Below, one piece after another: positions 50,277 through 60,081 of a DNA stretch of 64,000 nucleotides. Position 1 is the first letter of the stretch, and each line of letters begins with the position of its first letter. The stretch comes from Blastobasis lacticolella. Its lineage: Eukaryota > Arthropoda > Insecta > Lepidoptera > Blastobasidae. The position numbers and the translations under genes are program-made. Below the pieces are notes generated by a model. It was not told where the DNA came from and ran no database searches. It worked only from the letters and a program-made list of their open reading frames with translations. The DNA is taken from contig LR990050.1 of the NCBI GenBank assembly GCA_905147135.1, positions 1,748,501 to 1,812,500 of the forward strand, in the 5' to 3' direction.

Positions 50277-53214
50277 TTATGGTTCTGAAAGTGAAAGTCC
50301 ACTAAATCATTACAAAAGTTATACTTTCAGAATCTTTCACCAAAACATTTGTGGATTGTTAAATAAAATAGACCAGCTCGAAGTTGTACTTAACGATTTT
50401 GCTAACAAAGATCAAGGTTTTGATGCTATTTGCTTGTGTGAAACATTTGTAAAGCAGGGTTCACAAAGCAATATACAGCTCAAAAATTTTAAATTGGTTA
50501 CGTCTTATTGTAGAAAGACAGGAAGAGGTGGGTCAGCCATTCTCATTCACAAGTCGTTAGATACGAAGCCGGTGCCTTTTATCTCAGATTTGGCAAATGA
50601 TCGGTTTTTTGAGGCATGCGGTATCCAAGTAGAAGAAATAAAATTAATTATAGTAGTAATATACAGAGTTCCGGAACAAACAAAAGGCCATGTTGGTATA
50701 TTTATATATAAAATTAAAAAATTGCTACACTATCTGACTACAAAATTTAAAAAGAATAAAATAGTACTATGCGGTGACTGGAATATTGAGATCTTAAAAC
50801 ATAATGAATGTTCTAAAGAATTAATAAGCACGCTAAAAAATTTCAATTTTATTATTCATGTCCAATCTCCTACAAGGATGAACGCTTGCTTGGACCAAAT
50901 TGCAAGTAATATAAAGAGGGCAAAAGCAGAAATTCATACGCTTTGTCTCTCAGATCATGAGACAGCGCAAACACTACATTTAAAAACTAGCAACAGACTA
51001 CGAATAACAACTTGGTATGACAATAAGAGAGATTATTGCTTTGAAAATATTCAAAAGTTTCAAAATGCTCTCGCGTCCCTTTCATTCTCTGATGTGTATA
51101 ATAGTGTCGATTTAAATAACGCTTTCAGTCAATTCTATGATGTACTTTGTTTGCTATATAACCTATGTTTTCCAACAATAAAAATTAAAATTAATAACAG
51201 AAATAAAAAAATTAATTGGTTAACAAAGGGAATAAAAAAATCATGTAAGGTCAAGCGAAAATTACATTTAAAGAACAAACATACACGCAACAGCCAAATG
51301 AATCGTAACCAAATTAATAAGTACAACAAGATACTAAAAAAATGTATCAAAATGTCACAAAAACATTGTAACCAGAAATACATATATTCCAACAAGAATA
51401 AGTGCAAAGCCACGTGGAACATAATAACAGAGACCGTGAGTGAGAGTATACATAGACATGACATTAAATCTATTAAATCAAATAATGACATATGCCATAA
51501 TCCTATTGAAATTTGTAATATAATTAACAATTTTTTCAATGACATTCCTACTAATACAACATTTAATAATCCAAATTTGACATACACATCACATAATAAT
51601 GTACATTCTTTATTTTTAAGACCAGTTGACGAAAATGAAATAATTAATATAATAAGGGAATTAAAAAACAGCCAAGCCACTGGTATAGATGACATCACTA
51701 CAAATATAATAAAACTAAGTGCTAAATGGTTATGTAAACCACTAACACATATCATAAATTTGTCGTTTACTCAAGGAATATTCCCTGAACAGCTCAAACA
51801 CTCAATTGTTACTCCTATATACAAAAAAGGTGATCGTACAGACCCAAATAATTACAGGCCAATTACTAGAGTTTCTATTATATCTAAAATAATAGAAAAG
51901 GCAATGTGTGTTAGGTTGAACGAGTTTATTGCCAAATACAACCTGCTTCAGCCAGACCAATATGGGTTCAGGAAAGGTTACTCTACGGAGAGAGCATGTT
52001 TTAACTTTGTCAAGTATATCACTGAATCCTTAAATTGTAAGACGCCAGTCACGGCTATATTTCTCGACATGAGTAAGGCTTTTGACTATGTCAATCATGA
52101 CAAATTGCTTTCTAAACTGGAAAATTATGGTGTGAGAGGTAATGCGCTACAATGGATTAAAACTTATGTAAAGGATAGGGAACAGTGTACAGAGATAAGT
52201 AAATTGGTCAATGTGGAAAATAATGTAATTAAGCAATCCTATCGGTCAGATTTTGTAAAAAAGACTTCAGGAGTACCACAGGGAAGCAATCTGGGACCAT
52301 TATTGTTTCTCTTGTATATAAATGACCTTCCACAAGTTACTAAACACAAATCTTTATTGTTTGCCGATGACACGACTGTCATAGTAAGAGATGAAGAGCC
52401 ATGTGAATATGAAAACAATATAAATAATTCCCTGACTGACCTTGTAACATGGATGAACAAAAATAATCTTAGCATTAATATGACAAAAACTAATTTCATA
52501 CAATTTCAATCTTATAATTCTATTCCAATTAAATTAAATGTAAAATATAATGACATTTTAGTACAAGAATCTGACAGCACAAAGTTTTTAGGTTTAATAC
52601 TTGACAAACATCTAAATTGGAAAGACCACATAGATTCCATTGTTAAGCAATTGGATCGTTTTGTATTCGCGCTGAGTAGATTAAGAAGTTCCGTATCAGT
52701 AGATGCAGCGTTGACAGCTTACCATGGACACGTTTCATCAGTGTTAAACTATGGATTAATCTTGTGGGGAAATTCAGTTGATGTAATAAGAGCATTTAGG
52801 TTACAAAAGAAATGTATTCGTGCTATTACAAACACATGGTTCAGAGACAGCTGCAGACCATTGTTCTTTAAGTTAAGGATTTTGCCATTGCCATGCATGT
52901 ATATCCGAAATATCTGTATGTTTACAAAGAGTTATCCAGAGTATTTTAAGACAGTCTCAGAAGTAAGTACCAGGACTCAAAGGGCACAATACGAAAATCT
53001 GTTGCATAAACCTCCATGCAAATCTTTTATATATAAAAACAATGTATACAATATGTGCATAATCTTGTATAATAATTTACCGAATGAAATTAAAATATTA
53101 GAGGAGAAGCAGTTTAAAGTAAAGTTAACTGAATGGCTTCTACAATATTGTTTTTATGATACTAAAGAATTTTTTAATTATAAAAATATGGTCAAAATGA
53201 CACAGACTTTGTAG
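50260..53214 (+). CDS. CR1-like ORF2: endonuclease-reverse transcriptase, 984 aa, intact
   Basis: The frame is open from ATG 50260 to TAG. APE endonuclease: FHQNICGLLNKID, CLCETF, VIYRVPE, CGDWNIEIL and LSDHETAQ (about residues 25-245). RT: IVTPIYKKGDRTDPNNYRPI, QYGFRKGYSTERA, FLDMSKAFDYVNH, SGVPQGSNLGPLLF, SLLFADDTTVIV and FLGLILDKHLNWKDH (about residues 470-800). A C-terminal region of about 180 residues has no RNase H signature. All catalytic residues looked for are present. Length and order are normal for CR1. It could still supply enzyme in trans even though ORF1 is interrupted (inference). Confidence 0.95.
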   Translation: MSFFVNYGSESESPLNHYKSYTFRIFHQNICGLLNKIDQLEVVLNDFANKDQGFDAICLCETFVKQGSQSNIQLKNFKLVTSYCRKTGRGGSAILIHKSLDTKPVPFISDLANDRFFEACGIQVEEIKLIIVVIYRVPEQTKGHVGIFIYKIKKLLHYLTTKFKKNKIVLCGDWNIEILKHNECSKELISTLKNFNFIIHVQSPTRMNACLDQIASNIKRAKAEIHTLCLSDHETAQTLHLKTSNRLRITTWYDNKRDYCFENIQKFQNALASLSFSDVYNSVDLNNAFSQFYDVLCLLYNLCFPTIKIKINNRNKKINWLTKGIKKSCKVKRKLHLKNKHTRNSQMNRNQINKYNKILKKCIKMSQKHCNQKYIYSNKNKCKATWNIITETVSESIHRHDIKSIKSNNDICHNPIEICNIINNFFNDIPTNTTFNNPNLTYTSHNNVHSLFLRPVDENEIINIIRELKNSQATGIDDITTNIIKLSAKWLCKPLTHIINLSFTQGIFPEQLKHSIVTPIYKKGDRTDPNNYRPITRVSIISKIIEKAMCVRLNEFIAKYNLLQPDQYGFRKGYSTERACFNFVKYITESLNCKTPVTAIFLDMSKAFDYVNHDKLLSKLENYGVRGNALQWIKTYVKDREQCTEISKLVNVENNVIKQSYRSDFVKKTSGVPQGSNLGPLLFLLYINDLPQVTKHKSLLFADDTTVIVRDEEPCEYENNINNSLTDLVTWMNKNNLSINMTKTNFIQFQSYNSIPIKLNVKYNDILVQESDSTKFLGLILDKHLNWKDHIDSIVKQLDRFVFALSRLRSSVSVDAALTAYHGHVSSVLNYGLILWGNSVDVIRAFRLQKKCIRAITNTWFRDSCRPLFFKLRILPLPCMYIRNICMFTKSYPEYFKTVSEVSTRTQRAQYENLLHKPPCKSFIYKNNVYNMCIILYNNLPNEIKILEEKQFKVKLTEWLLQYCFYDTKEFFNYKNMVKMTQTL

Positions 53215-53467
53215 AAAAAAGTGATAAATTAATATTATAAGTGCTATTAATTATTAATTTTGTGAAATGTGTGAAATATGCTTATATACCTACTAATTTA
53301 ATATTTGTATGCCCAAAATAGGGCTAGACATAGAGAGACATTCAACTTTCTAACAACTAAGTTATATATACACACCTATGTTACAAATAAATGACTTTGA
53401 ACTTTTGAACTTTGAGCATAGCAATATAGCTCCTTTTACACTGGTTTTTACGGTGTCAAAACCTTAC

Positions 53468-53625
53468 CTCCATCTTCCTTCAGCCAGTCTAACAGCTCCG
53501 TGGAACTGCGCCTCTCTCAGTAGCTTCATAAACATAATTAGGGAAATCACTGCAGCCGCTCCCACGTCAACAGAGCTCCAGCTTGTTTTAAACGCTTGTA
53601 CAGCGTAAACGGCTTCGTGGCTATT
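53468..53625 (-). CDS. PPK gene B, cytoplasmic N-terminal exon (exon 2)
   Basis: Identical to the copy A exon except for two bases: a synonymous Thr codon and M for V (MFMKLLREAQFHG). Donor and both candidate acceptors are conserved. The CR1-like LINE ends 55 bases from its donor, on the intron side. Confidence 0.75.
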
Positions 53626-53814
53626 CTGTTTAATATTTATGAGCTGTAATTGTAAGTTGCAGGGCTGTAATCAGTGAATATTGTTGTGTTGTTTGAGTTT
53701 TAAGGTATACCTGCTCCCGTATAATATTTTGTCGTGATATAGATGGTTGGACAACCAAAGCGATGAATGAGGAGGGATGTGAGGAGATGAAATGTCTATC
53801 TCTACTAATAATCA

Positions 53815-54160
53815 TAATAGCCATCCTGGCGTTAATGTCCTGGTTGTGCTGCGAGCACGAGGGCCCGGGGTCCGCCTTGACCATCATCCAGGATTTGGGG
53901 ATCAGGTTATTACAGTGGAGTGACTATCATCTGACCTCTGTGACCCTGCTACCAGGGGCACCTGACCAGATTGGATCATGGTTACACATTCAGTTACCAA
54001 TTTCATCACGATGTTTTCCCTCACCGTAAGAGCATCGGTTAGCATTTAACTAATGTACCTAACTCTGAAAAGAGTCATTGGTACATGGTCGCAGCGAGAT
54101 TCGAACCTGGTACCTAGCGCTTACGAGTCGGATACTCTTACTCGGCCACCGACGCTCCAC
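53815..54160 (-). repeat. Short repeat family S3, complete
   Basis: Minus-strand S3 whose tRNA-like head survives at the right ('ggtcgcagcgagattcgaac', 'ggccaccgacgctcc'); copy A (15198-15440) has lost this head. Confidence 0.8.
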
Positions 54161-54342
54161 CACCTATTCATGTTTACCATTACAAAGTAAATATTTTTGT
54201 CTCATTGATGGTTGGACAATTAAAGCGATGACTGAGAACTATTGTGAAGAGATAAAATGCTGGGAACGACATCGAATATTGGAATAAGTAATATTTATTT
54301 ATTTCCATACACTTTTACAGCAATAAAATTTAGTTATAATTG

Positions 54343-54520
54343 TTTTTTTTTATGTTATACGGCAGACAAACCGGCAAGCGGGCCACCTGATGAAATGTGG
54401 TCACCGCCGCCTATGGACATCAGCAACACCAGGGGAGTCACTAATGCGTTGCACGCCTCTGAAGTGACTTTTAATATACCTCTTGAACGATCCCATGTCA
54501 TAGTCCAAAGGAAACACTGC
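54343..54520 (+). repeat. Short repeat family S4
   Basis: Equivalent of 15636-15815. Confidence 0.75.
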
Positions 54521-54789
54521 ACAATTCAAAGTTGCAATGCCAATAACAAAACTGCGGTTTAAAATTTTGAATATCAAACCATCCAGCAGTATGATAACCT
54601 AAGGAGAAAATAGAAAAGAAAAAGCTTTCATATACATAGATACATGCGCCCATATTTGTCTTTCTCCCACTGACTCACACTGACTGAATAACAGCCTATG
54701 TGCTATTCTGCAAGCTACATTACTGATAAAACTTCATCAAAATTCTTTGAGTATGTTTTGCGTTAAGAAGTAACACACAGTAACAACAG

Positions 54790-55320
54790 TGCGGTGGATG
54801 TATTTGATCGAGTGCGTAACGAGCACACATCCGTGCAGCCGCAGCCGTGAGAGATATCGCGGATAAGTTAGAAGAGGCACGCCTGCGCGGGTTTGGTCAC
54901 CTATTGCGTGAGGCCCAGGAAAACTTGGGAAATAGGTGCCTAAACCTGTGTATCAGGAAAGTGGTCTCACGGGAGACCCAAGAAACGATAGATTAATATC
55001 GACAGAATGGCGAGAGCCAACGGCTTATGACGTGAGGATGCCGAAGATCGCGCAAAGTGGAGAACGCAAATTAGGAAACCGGGCCCAGGTTGAGGGCTGG
55101 GGAAAATGGGGCAGGAAAGTTATCGGATGGCGACCACATATCGGAAGACAGCGTGGGTAGCCCTGCCACTTGGTAAACCAACGATCCGGTAAAGATCGCA
55201 GTTACCAGCTGAATGCGGAAGGCACAAGACCGGCCTTTGTTGAGATCTCTGGGGAAGGCCTATGCCCAGAAGTGGGCGTCTTCCGGATGATATGATTGTG
55301 ATGATGATGAGGATTAGAAG
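54790..55320 (+). mobile_element. Decayed RTE-like LINE 3' end
   Basis: Equivalent of 16110-16625, with the tail 'ggcctatgcccagaagtggg' and ATG units at about 55300-55310. Confidence 0.65.
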
Positions 55321-55564
55321 GATGCATATATTATACATATAAACAAATACGGCCCAGTTCGAAATCAATCATTCACGCGATATCTAGTTTAAATATCGTC
55401 CGAAGCGCTGAAGCGATAAAAAGATTATTACCCCTAAATATTTTAGTGCAGGCCTGTATGTAGGTAGCTGTTTGTGGAGGTATTGTATACACAGACCTAT
55501 GTCGATACTATGTTCAAGTATTTATTTAGAAATGAATTTTGTAAACTATTGCAGTTATTATCAG

Positions 55565-56061
55565 ATATTTTAAGAGATTGTTTTGGGGTTTTGTAAGCTT
55601 TCTTACAGGTCAGTTGTAATCCCTACAGCTTCTATGAACCGTAATAGGTTCTTAGTACTGAAATCGTGCACCTCATCAGGTAGTAGTTGGTGTTTACCCA
55701 GATGGATGCTACGTTTGCGCATCAGGGCCTCACATTTACAGATCAGGTGGAGAGGCATTTCATCCTCCTCATTACAAAATCTAAAGTCCTTTGTTCTGCT
55801 GATCTTCAAGTTATACATGTGCTTGTTCAGCCCACAGTGACCAGTCAGAGCCCTTGTCAGTATACGCAACTTATTCCTATTAAGTAGTAACAGTTCTTTG
55901 GCATGCCGCTTATTATAGGCTTTGACTAATGCCCTAGAATGTGTTAAGCCCGGCTGATTATTACAGTGCCCTAATGATTGCTCTTTGGAGTTTATATGAA
56001 GGGTCAGTTTTACAAGGCTTTTTGGTAAGCCACAGAATATTTCTGGGCCATATGTTGGTAT
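55565..56061 (-). mobile_element. LINE 3' fragment with zinc-knuckle end
   Basis: Equivalent of 16868-17364. The minus frame to 55603 is open and keeps FCNEEDEMPLHLICKC; the first Cys of the knuckle has become Phe (DFRFC versus DCRFC), so this copy has lost a zinc ligand. Confidence 0.75.
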
Positions 56062-56320
56062 GGCCGTTTTGTGTCCGGCAGAGTAGAATAGCACCAACCC
56101 CTTACACTCATCGGTGTCGTACAAGGCGACTAATGTTTTCGAGGCAAAAGATCAAGAGTCTCCGTAGTCTGGAAAATGGGCAGCAGCATTTTCTATTGTT
56201 ATATTTAAACACTGCGATCTCCAACCCGCCTGCCAAGCGTGGAGATTATGGCAATAACCTCCCCTTTCCTAGAGACCCTAAATCCTGCAGTGGACTGTTA
56301 CGGGCTGTGATGATGATGAT
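56062..56320 (+). repeat. Short repeat family S1
   Basis: Equivalent of 17365-17630. Confidence 0.75.
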
Positions 56321-56534
56321 GAATACAAATACAAATATAAAAACAGTAGGTTAATGAAAACCTGTGTTACAGATCTCCAGGCTCCCAACCTCCTGCATCT
56401 CTTACAAATAAATATTTGTAAGGGATTGGATCAAAGAAATTGGAAAGTTAGCTACCTTCATGCTTATGGCTAGACTGGCAATTTTTTTTTGCTCTGTGGA
56501 TTGGATGTCATCATCATCATCAGCCTATACGACC

Positions 56535-56758
56535 TGACGACCTGAGTGGATCAATGGTCAACATGCCGGTCTGCCACGCAAGAGGTCCCGGGTTCGATTC
56601 CCGGGACGGGACGAGGTTACGGGTCTGGGTGTTCTATGTATTATAAGCATGTATTTAAAGAGTATTTAAGTAGTATATCAGTTATCTAGCACCCATAGTA
56701 CAAGCGTTGCTTGGTTTGGAGCTAGATGGCGCTGTGTGAATTTGTCCACGAATATTTA
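56535..56758 (+). repeat. Short repeat family S2 with internal deletion
   Basis: A and B boxes as in 17838-18063; the segment after the B box is rearranged ('cccgggacgggacgaggtta'). Confidence 0.75.
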
Positions 56759-56761
56759 TTT

Positions 56762-57150
56762 TTATTTATACTAGTCCACTGCTGGACATAGGCCTCCCCC
56801 AATGAGCGCCAATGCACCCTGTCCTCAGCTTGACGCATCCAGCATCCACCCGCAGCCTTACGCAAATCGTCACTCCATCTGGCCGGGGGGCGTCCTACAC
56901 TACTCTTGCCGAGTCGCGGTCTCTAACAAAGAACTCGATTACCCCAGCGGTTGTCGGTTCGTCGGCAGATATGGCCAGCCCACTGCCACTTCAGCGTGCT
57001 AATTCTGTGCGCTATGTCAGCCACTTTGGTTCTCTGTTGGATTATTTCGTTACTAATTTTGTCCTTGGATTGGATGTATACAATAAAAAATATTTCGTTA
57101 CTAATTTTGTCCTTGGATTGGATGTATACAATAAAAAATAATTATCATGG
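56762..57150 (-). mobile_element. RTE-type LINE 3' fragment
   Basis: Equivalent of 18069-18405, lengthened by a 48-bp tandem duplication (57043-57138) of 'tatttcgttactaattttgt...'. Confidence 0.8.
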
Positions 57151-57430
57151 CGTTAATGTCCCGGTTGTGCTTTCGCGAACGAGGGCCCGGCATCCGCCTT
57201 GAGCATGATCCAGATAATGATGGCGGAGCGACTGCCATCTGACGTAAGTGATATTGCTACCAGGGAACCGTACAAAATTGGGTCATAGTTATACATTCAG
57301 TCGCCTGAATGTGCAGGTTTCATCACGATGTTTTCCCTCACCGTTAGAGCATCGGTTAGAATTCTACTAATGTACATAACACAAAAAAGAAACATCGGTA
57401 CATGGAAGCAGTGGGATTCGTACCCGGTAC
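57145..57430 (-). repeat. Short repeat family S3
   Basis: Equivalent of 18418-18720. Confidence 0.75.
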
Positions 57431-57768
57431 CTCTCGCATACGGGTATATGTATGAACTAAATATGGCCCTTGGAGTTTGAACTACGAACTCGCAACAAAT
57501 ATGGCTCTTGAAACAACCTATCTAATAGTGATTAATAGTATAAACCACACCCGGTTAAGACGGAACCCAACCCTCGCACAATGCATCCAACAACGCATGC
57601 AAGGCGGAGATTAAGCCAAACTCCTACACTAATGTAGAGCCATATAACACTCAGAACCAACTGAAATACAGCACTGCCATCTGCAGTCTACCGCGACGTA
57701 TCGTCTGTTGCTGCGTGCAGTCGGCTACGAACTCGCACCTGTGTTTTTTTATACCACTAAGGCATAAA

Positions 57769-57868
57769 GGCCGTGTAGTGTCCGGCAGAGTAGAATAGCA
57801 CCAATCCCCAACACTCGTATGTGTTGTACAAGGCCACTAAAGTTTTCGAGGCAAAAGATGTAGAGGCT
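57769..57868 (+). repeat. Short repeat family S1, 3'-truncated
   Basis: First about 100 bases only; the rest, present in copy A up to 19290, is replaced by unrelated AT-rich sequence. Confidence 0.7.
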
Positions 57869-58001
57869 CAAAGACACCACAACAACCAAATAATATAAAT
57901 TAAACATTAATCATACTTACAAAAAAAAAATCACAAATTACAAAATTAATAAGTCGGTTCGAAATAGCTGTGCTGTGGCACACCTTCTAAACTAAAGGCC
58001 C

Positions 58002-58065
58002 TTACTCAGCATGAACCATGGCCGGAGCCGCGACGCTGATCTTTCGCGAGTCCCACGGAGTGAAT
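58002..58065 (-). CDS. Candidate short terminal exon (copy B), unknown product
   Basis: Counterpart of 19604-19667, with the same acceptor and a TAA stop where copy A has TGA. Not recognised. Confidence 0.25.
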
Positions 58066-59257
58066 CTAGAAGGCAGTGAGTGCCTTTAGGCAGAAATTAT
58101 GATCTTAAAGAAGAAATATACTACATAAGCTAAGTCTTAAGCCTTGAATAAATTACGCATATTATACCTAATACAGCCCAAGACATTGCTATTACATACA
58201 TATTTTATAAGTTAATAACTCCAATCCCTACCGACATTGTATGTGTTTTACTACACATAAATGAGTCATGTTGCCTTACGACATCGCCTGTAAAACAATG
58301 CGGTTTTCGGCAGAGGCGCCTCTAGGGCAGTGCTTGGCAACTATGGCAACGATAACTGGCAACTTATGCCGGTACTTTGGCATTTGGCGGCAGGCAACCT
58401 CGTTATAGTGCGGGAGCTGGATGCTTTACATCTTAAAAGTAAATTACGATGTAAATGTGATCGGTCAACTAGGAACTACGAGTATATAATAGTTTTAGGT
58501 AAGAGTTATAATACAAAATAAAATTCAATTAAAAAGGATTTATTTTCTAAATGATAATAATGTAAAAAGGCTAATATATATTATAAAACATATAATTTTA
58601 CTCTCTTTTGGATACGTCAAAACCACACCACACATATATTTGCCGACTGTTTTATACATATCAACATCGTACAACATTCATCAACATCGTAACTTAACCG
58701 ACTCACTAAATCTAAACTGCTAAACAGATTTTAATGAAATAAAGAAACCGCATCGGAATTGGTCCAGCCGTAAAAAAGACGCAATGCCCTTCAAATATAA
58801 AACACTCCTGTTTTTATGATCTACTGGGAATAAAAATTTGAGTCTCCGCAGACTCCAGAAGAGTGTGCTCGTAACCATGACACATGCAACTGCGTCGAAA
58901 TATCGAGGTAAAAACAATACTAACCGCGGTAAACCCGATAACATGTGCGATGAAAGTTAAGTGAATAACCACGAAAGTCTTAAAACCTATATAAATATAT
59001 GTTATAAGTGTTGCTTTTCTGTGCACTACCTGTCTGCTGTTATAATCCTGTGCTTCTCTCCATACCAAGGTTGTCTGGAAGAGATTACATTAGTGATAAG
59101 ACCGCCCTTTGTACTACCTACCATATATTTTGAATCTGTATTTATGTTCTCTGGTGTGCAAATAAAGAGTTTTGTATTGTATTGTAGAAATAATCTTCAT
59201 CGAGCTCCTGGAGTATTGGCAGTACGCCGACGCCGTGTCGCCGCGGACCCATATAAC

Positions 59258-59440
59258 CTGCCTTTGAATGCATTGATATGGCTGTAGCATTGTTGCAAGT
59301 TTCAGAACGTCCATGCCTTCAGTCGCCCACAAATTAATAGTGGATGTGACTTCATTGTCGAAAGCGCTGAAGCCTTTCTTGCTTTCTTGTTGCGCTGAAT
59401 TGTATTGTTCACCTAAGTCTGAATGAATCCTATTTTCCAT
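59258..59440 (-). CDS. PPK gene B, candidate first coding exon
   Basis: Same 61-codon frame as in gene A, with donor CAG|GTTATA. It begins 300 bp after the TM2 exon of gene C (59740), so the promoter of gene B should lie in that short interval. No TATA motif is assigned. Confidence 0.5.
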
Positions 59441-59607
59441 ATATTATATAAAGTCACCTTTGTGCTATGGGGCTTGTTTGTCTAGCCCATAAAGTTTGTA
59501 GATGCCACAAAGTTGTCTGACCGGGTGGCCAAAGCTGTAACTAAGTGTCCCCATTTTGAAATGTCATATAACAGCGACGCTGTCAACGGGTCAAATAAGT
59601 TTATTGC

Positions 59608-59621
59608 ACTATATATTAGCG
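59608..59621. other. Empty target site of the copy-A TIR element
   Basis: 'cactatatattagc' is the uninterrupted version of the sequence split at 21217/26587 in copy A; it contains a single TA where copy A has two. Confidence 0.9.
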
Positions 59622-59739
59622 TAGCTTTCTAACACAGGCATTAAGCTTAAAGACTCCAATCACTGTTGTTTTATAGTAATTGTATGTAGGAAAATAAAAT
59701 ATTTTTACACCTATACCTAATACTAACTTTATGATTTAG

Positions 59740-59981
59740 TTAGCCTTTCAACTTTCCCTTATTTTTCTTAATATTCTTTTCTTTGACAAACGTCACCTTC
59801 TTCGGTTTAACGGGCTTACTAGCGTTTTGTTTTGCAATAGCAGATTTTTCCAACTTGTCCCTTTTCTGAATTGCCTGCTTTAAAATTCTATCTCGGATAA
59901 AGTAGATTAAGAGTTGAGTTAGCTCCAGTATTGTGAGGACGCTGCAACCGAAGAATGCGCTGAATATTCCGCCTAGTTGAC
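59740..59981 (-). CDS. PPK gene C, terminal exon with TM2
   Basis: Same 242-bp TM2 exon as 26715-26956, with acceptor TTTCAG| and stop TAA (59740-59742) in place of TAG. The remaining exons of this gene would lie to the right, beyond the LTR retrotransposon. Its position immediately upstream of exon 1 of gene B shows that the genes are arranged head to tail. Confidence 0.9.
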
Positions 59982-60081
59982 CTGAAATATAGTAAATTCA
60001 TATTTTTGTGTGGTTCCCGAACGGATAGACCGATTACTGACGTTAGGTTACTGTTATAAAAAGTACTGGTATAATAAGTAT

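Larger units (their letters stand above)
48272..53413 (+). mobile_element. Near-intact CR1-like LINE, copy B only
   Basis: It interrupts 'ctaaggacgag|cataacaatatag' (empty site in copy A at about 14795-14815), with GAG shared at both ends. It has a 5' UTR of about 616 bp, ORF1 (48888-50276, one in-frame stop), ORF2 (50260-53214, open) and a short 3' UTR ending in TTTGAAC-type repeats (53393-53413). The two frames overlap by 17 bases. PHD-like ORF1, APE endonuclease and an FADD-type RT are CR1-group features. It lies in an intron of gene B. Confidence 0.93.
26715..59440 (-). other. Gene B: PPK-type DEG/ENaC sodium channel (gene span)
   Basis: Exons recognised in transcription order: 59440-59258, 53625-53468, 45842-45642, 44348-44157, 35545-35277, 30173-30038, 27634-27524 and 26956-26715. 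Together they give an N-terminal cytoplasmic tail with an HG motif, TM1, the post-TM1 FPxxxxC motif, two ectodomain pieces, the Cys-rich signature, the pre-TM2 strand and TM2 with a GxS filter. Two expected pieces (C-x-W region; CLPxC region) are missing, and the last junction is out of phase as modelled. The span is about 33 kb because of LINE insertions in its introns. If A and B are haplotypes, this span joins exons from two alleles. Confidence 0.75.
27925..60081. repeat. Copy B of the large direct duplication
   Basis: Counterpart of 1-27056. Correspondences include 30038/2110 (Cys-rich exon), 35277/3104, 44157/9959, 45642/11442, 53468/14852, 59258/20862 and 59740/26715. The offset grows from about 27.9 kb to about 38 kb and then falls to about 33 kb, tracking the private insertions. 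Similarity ends at 60081, where an LTR retrotransposon starts; the duplication may continue beyond it. Confidence 0.93.
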
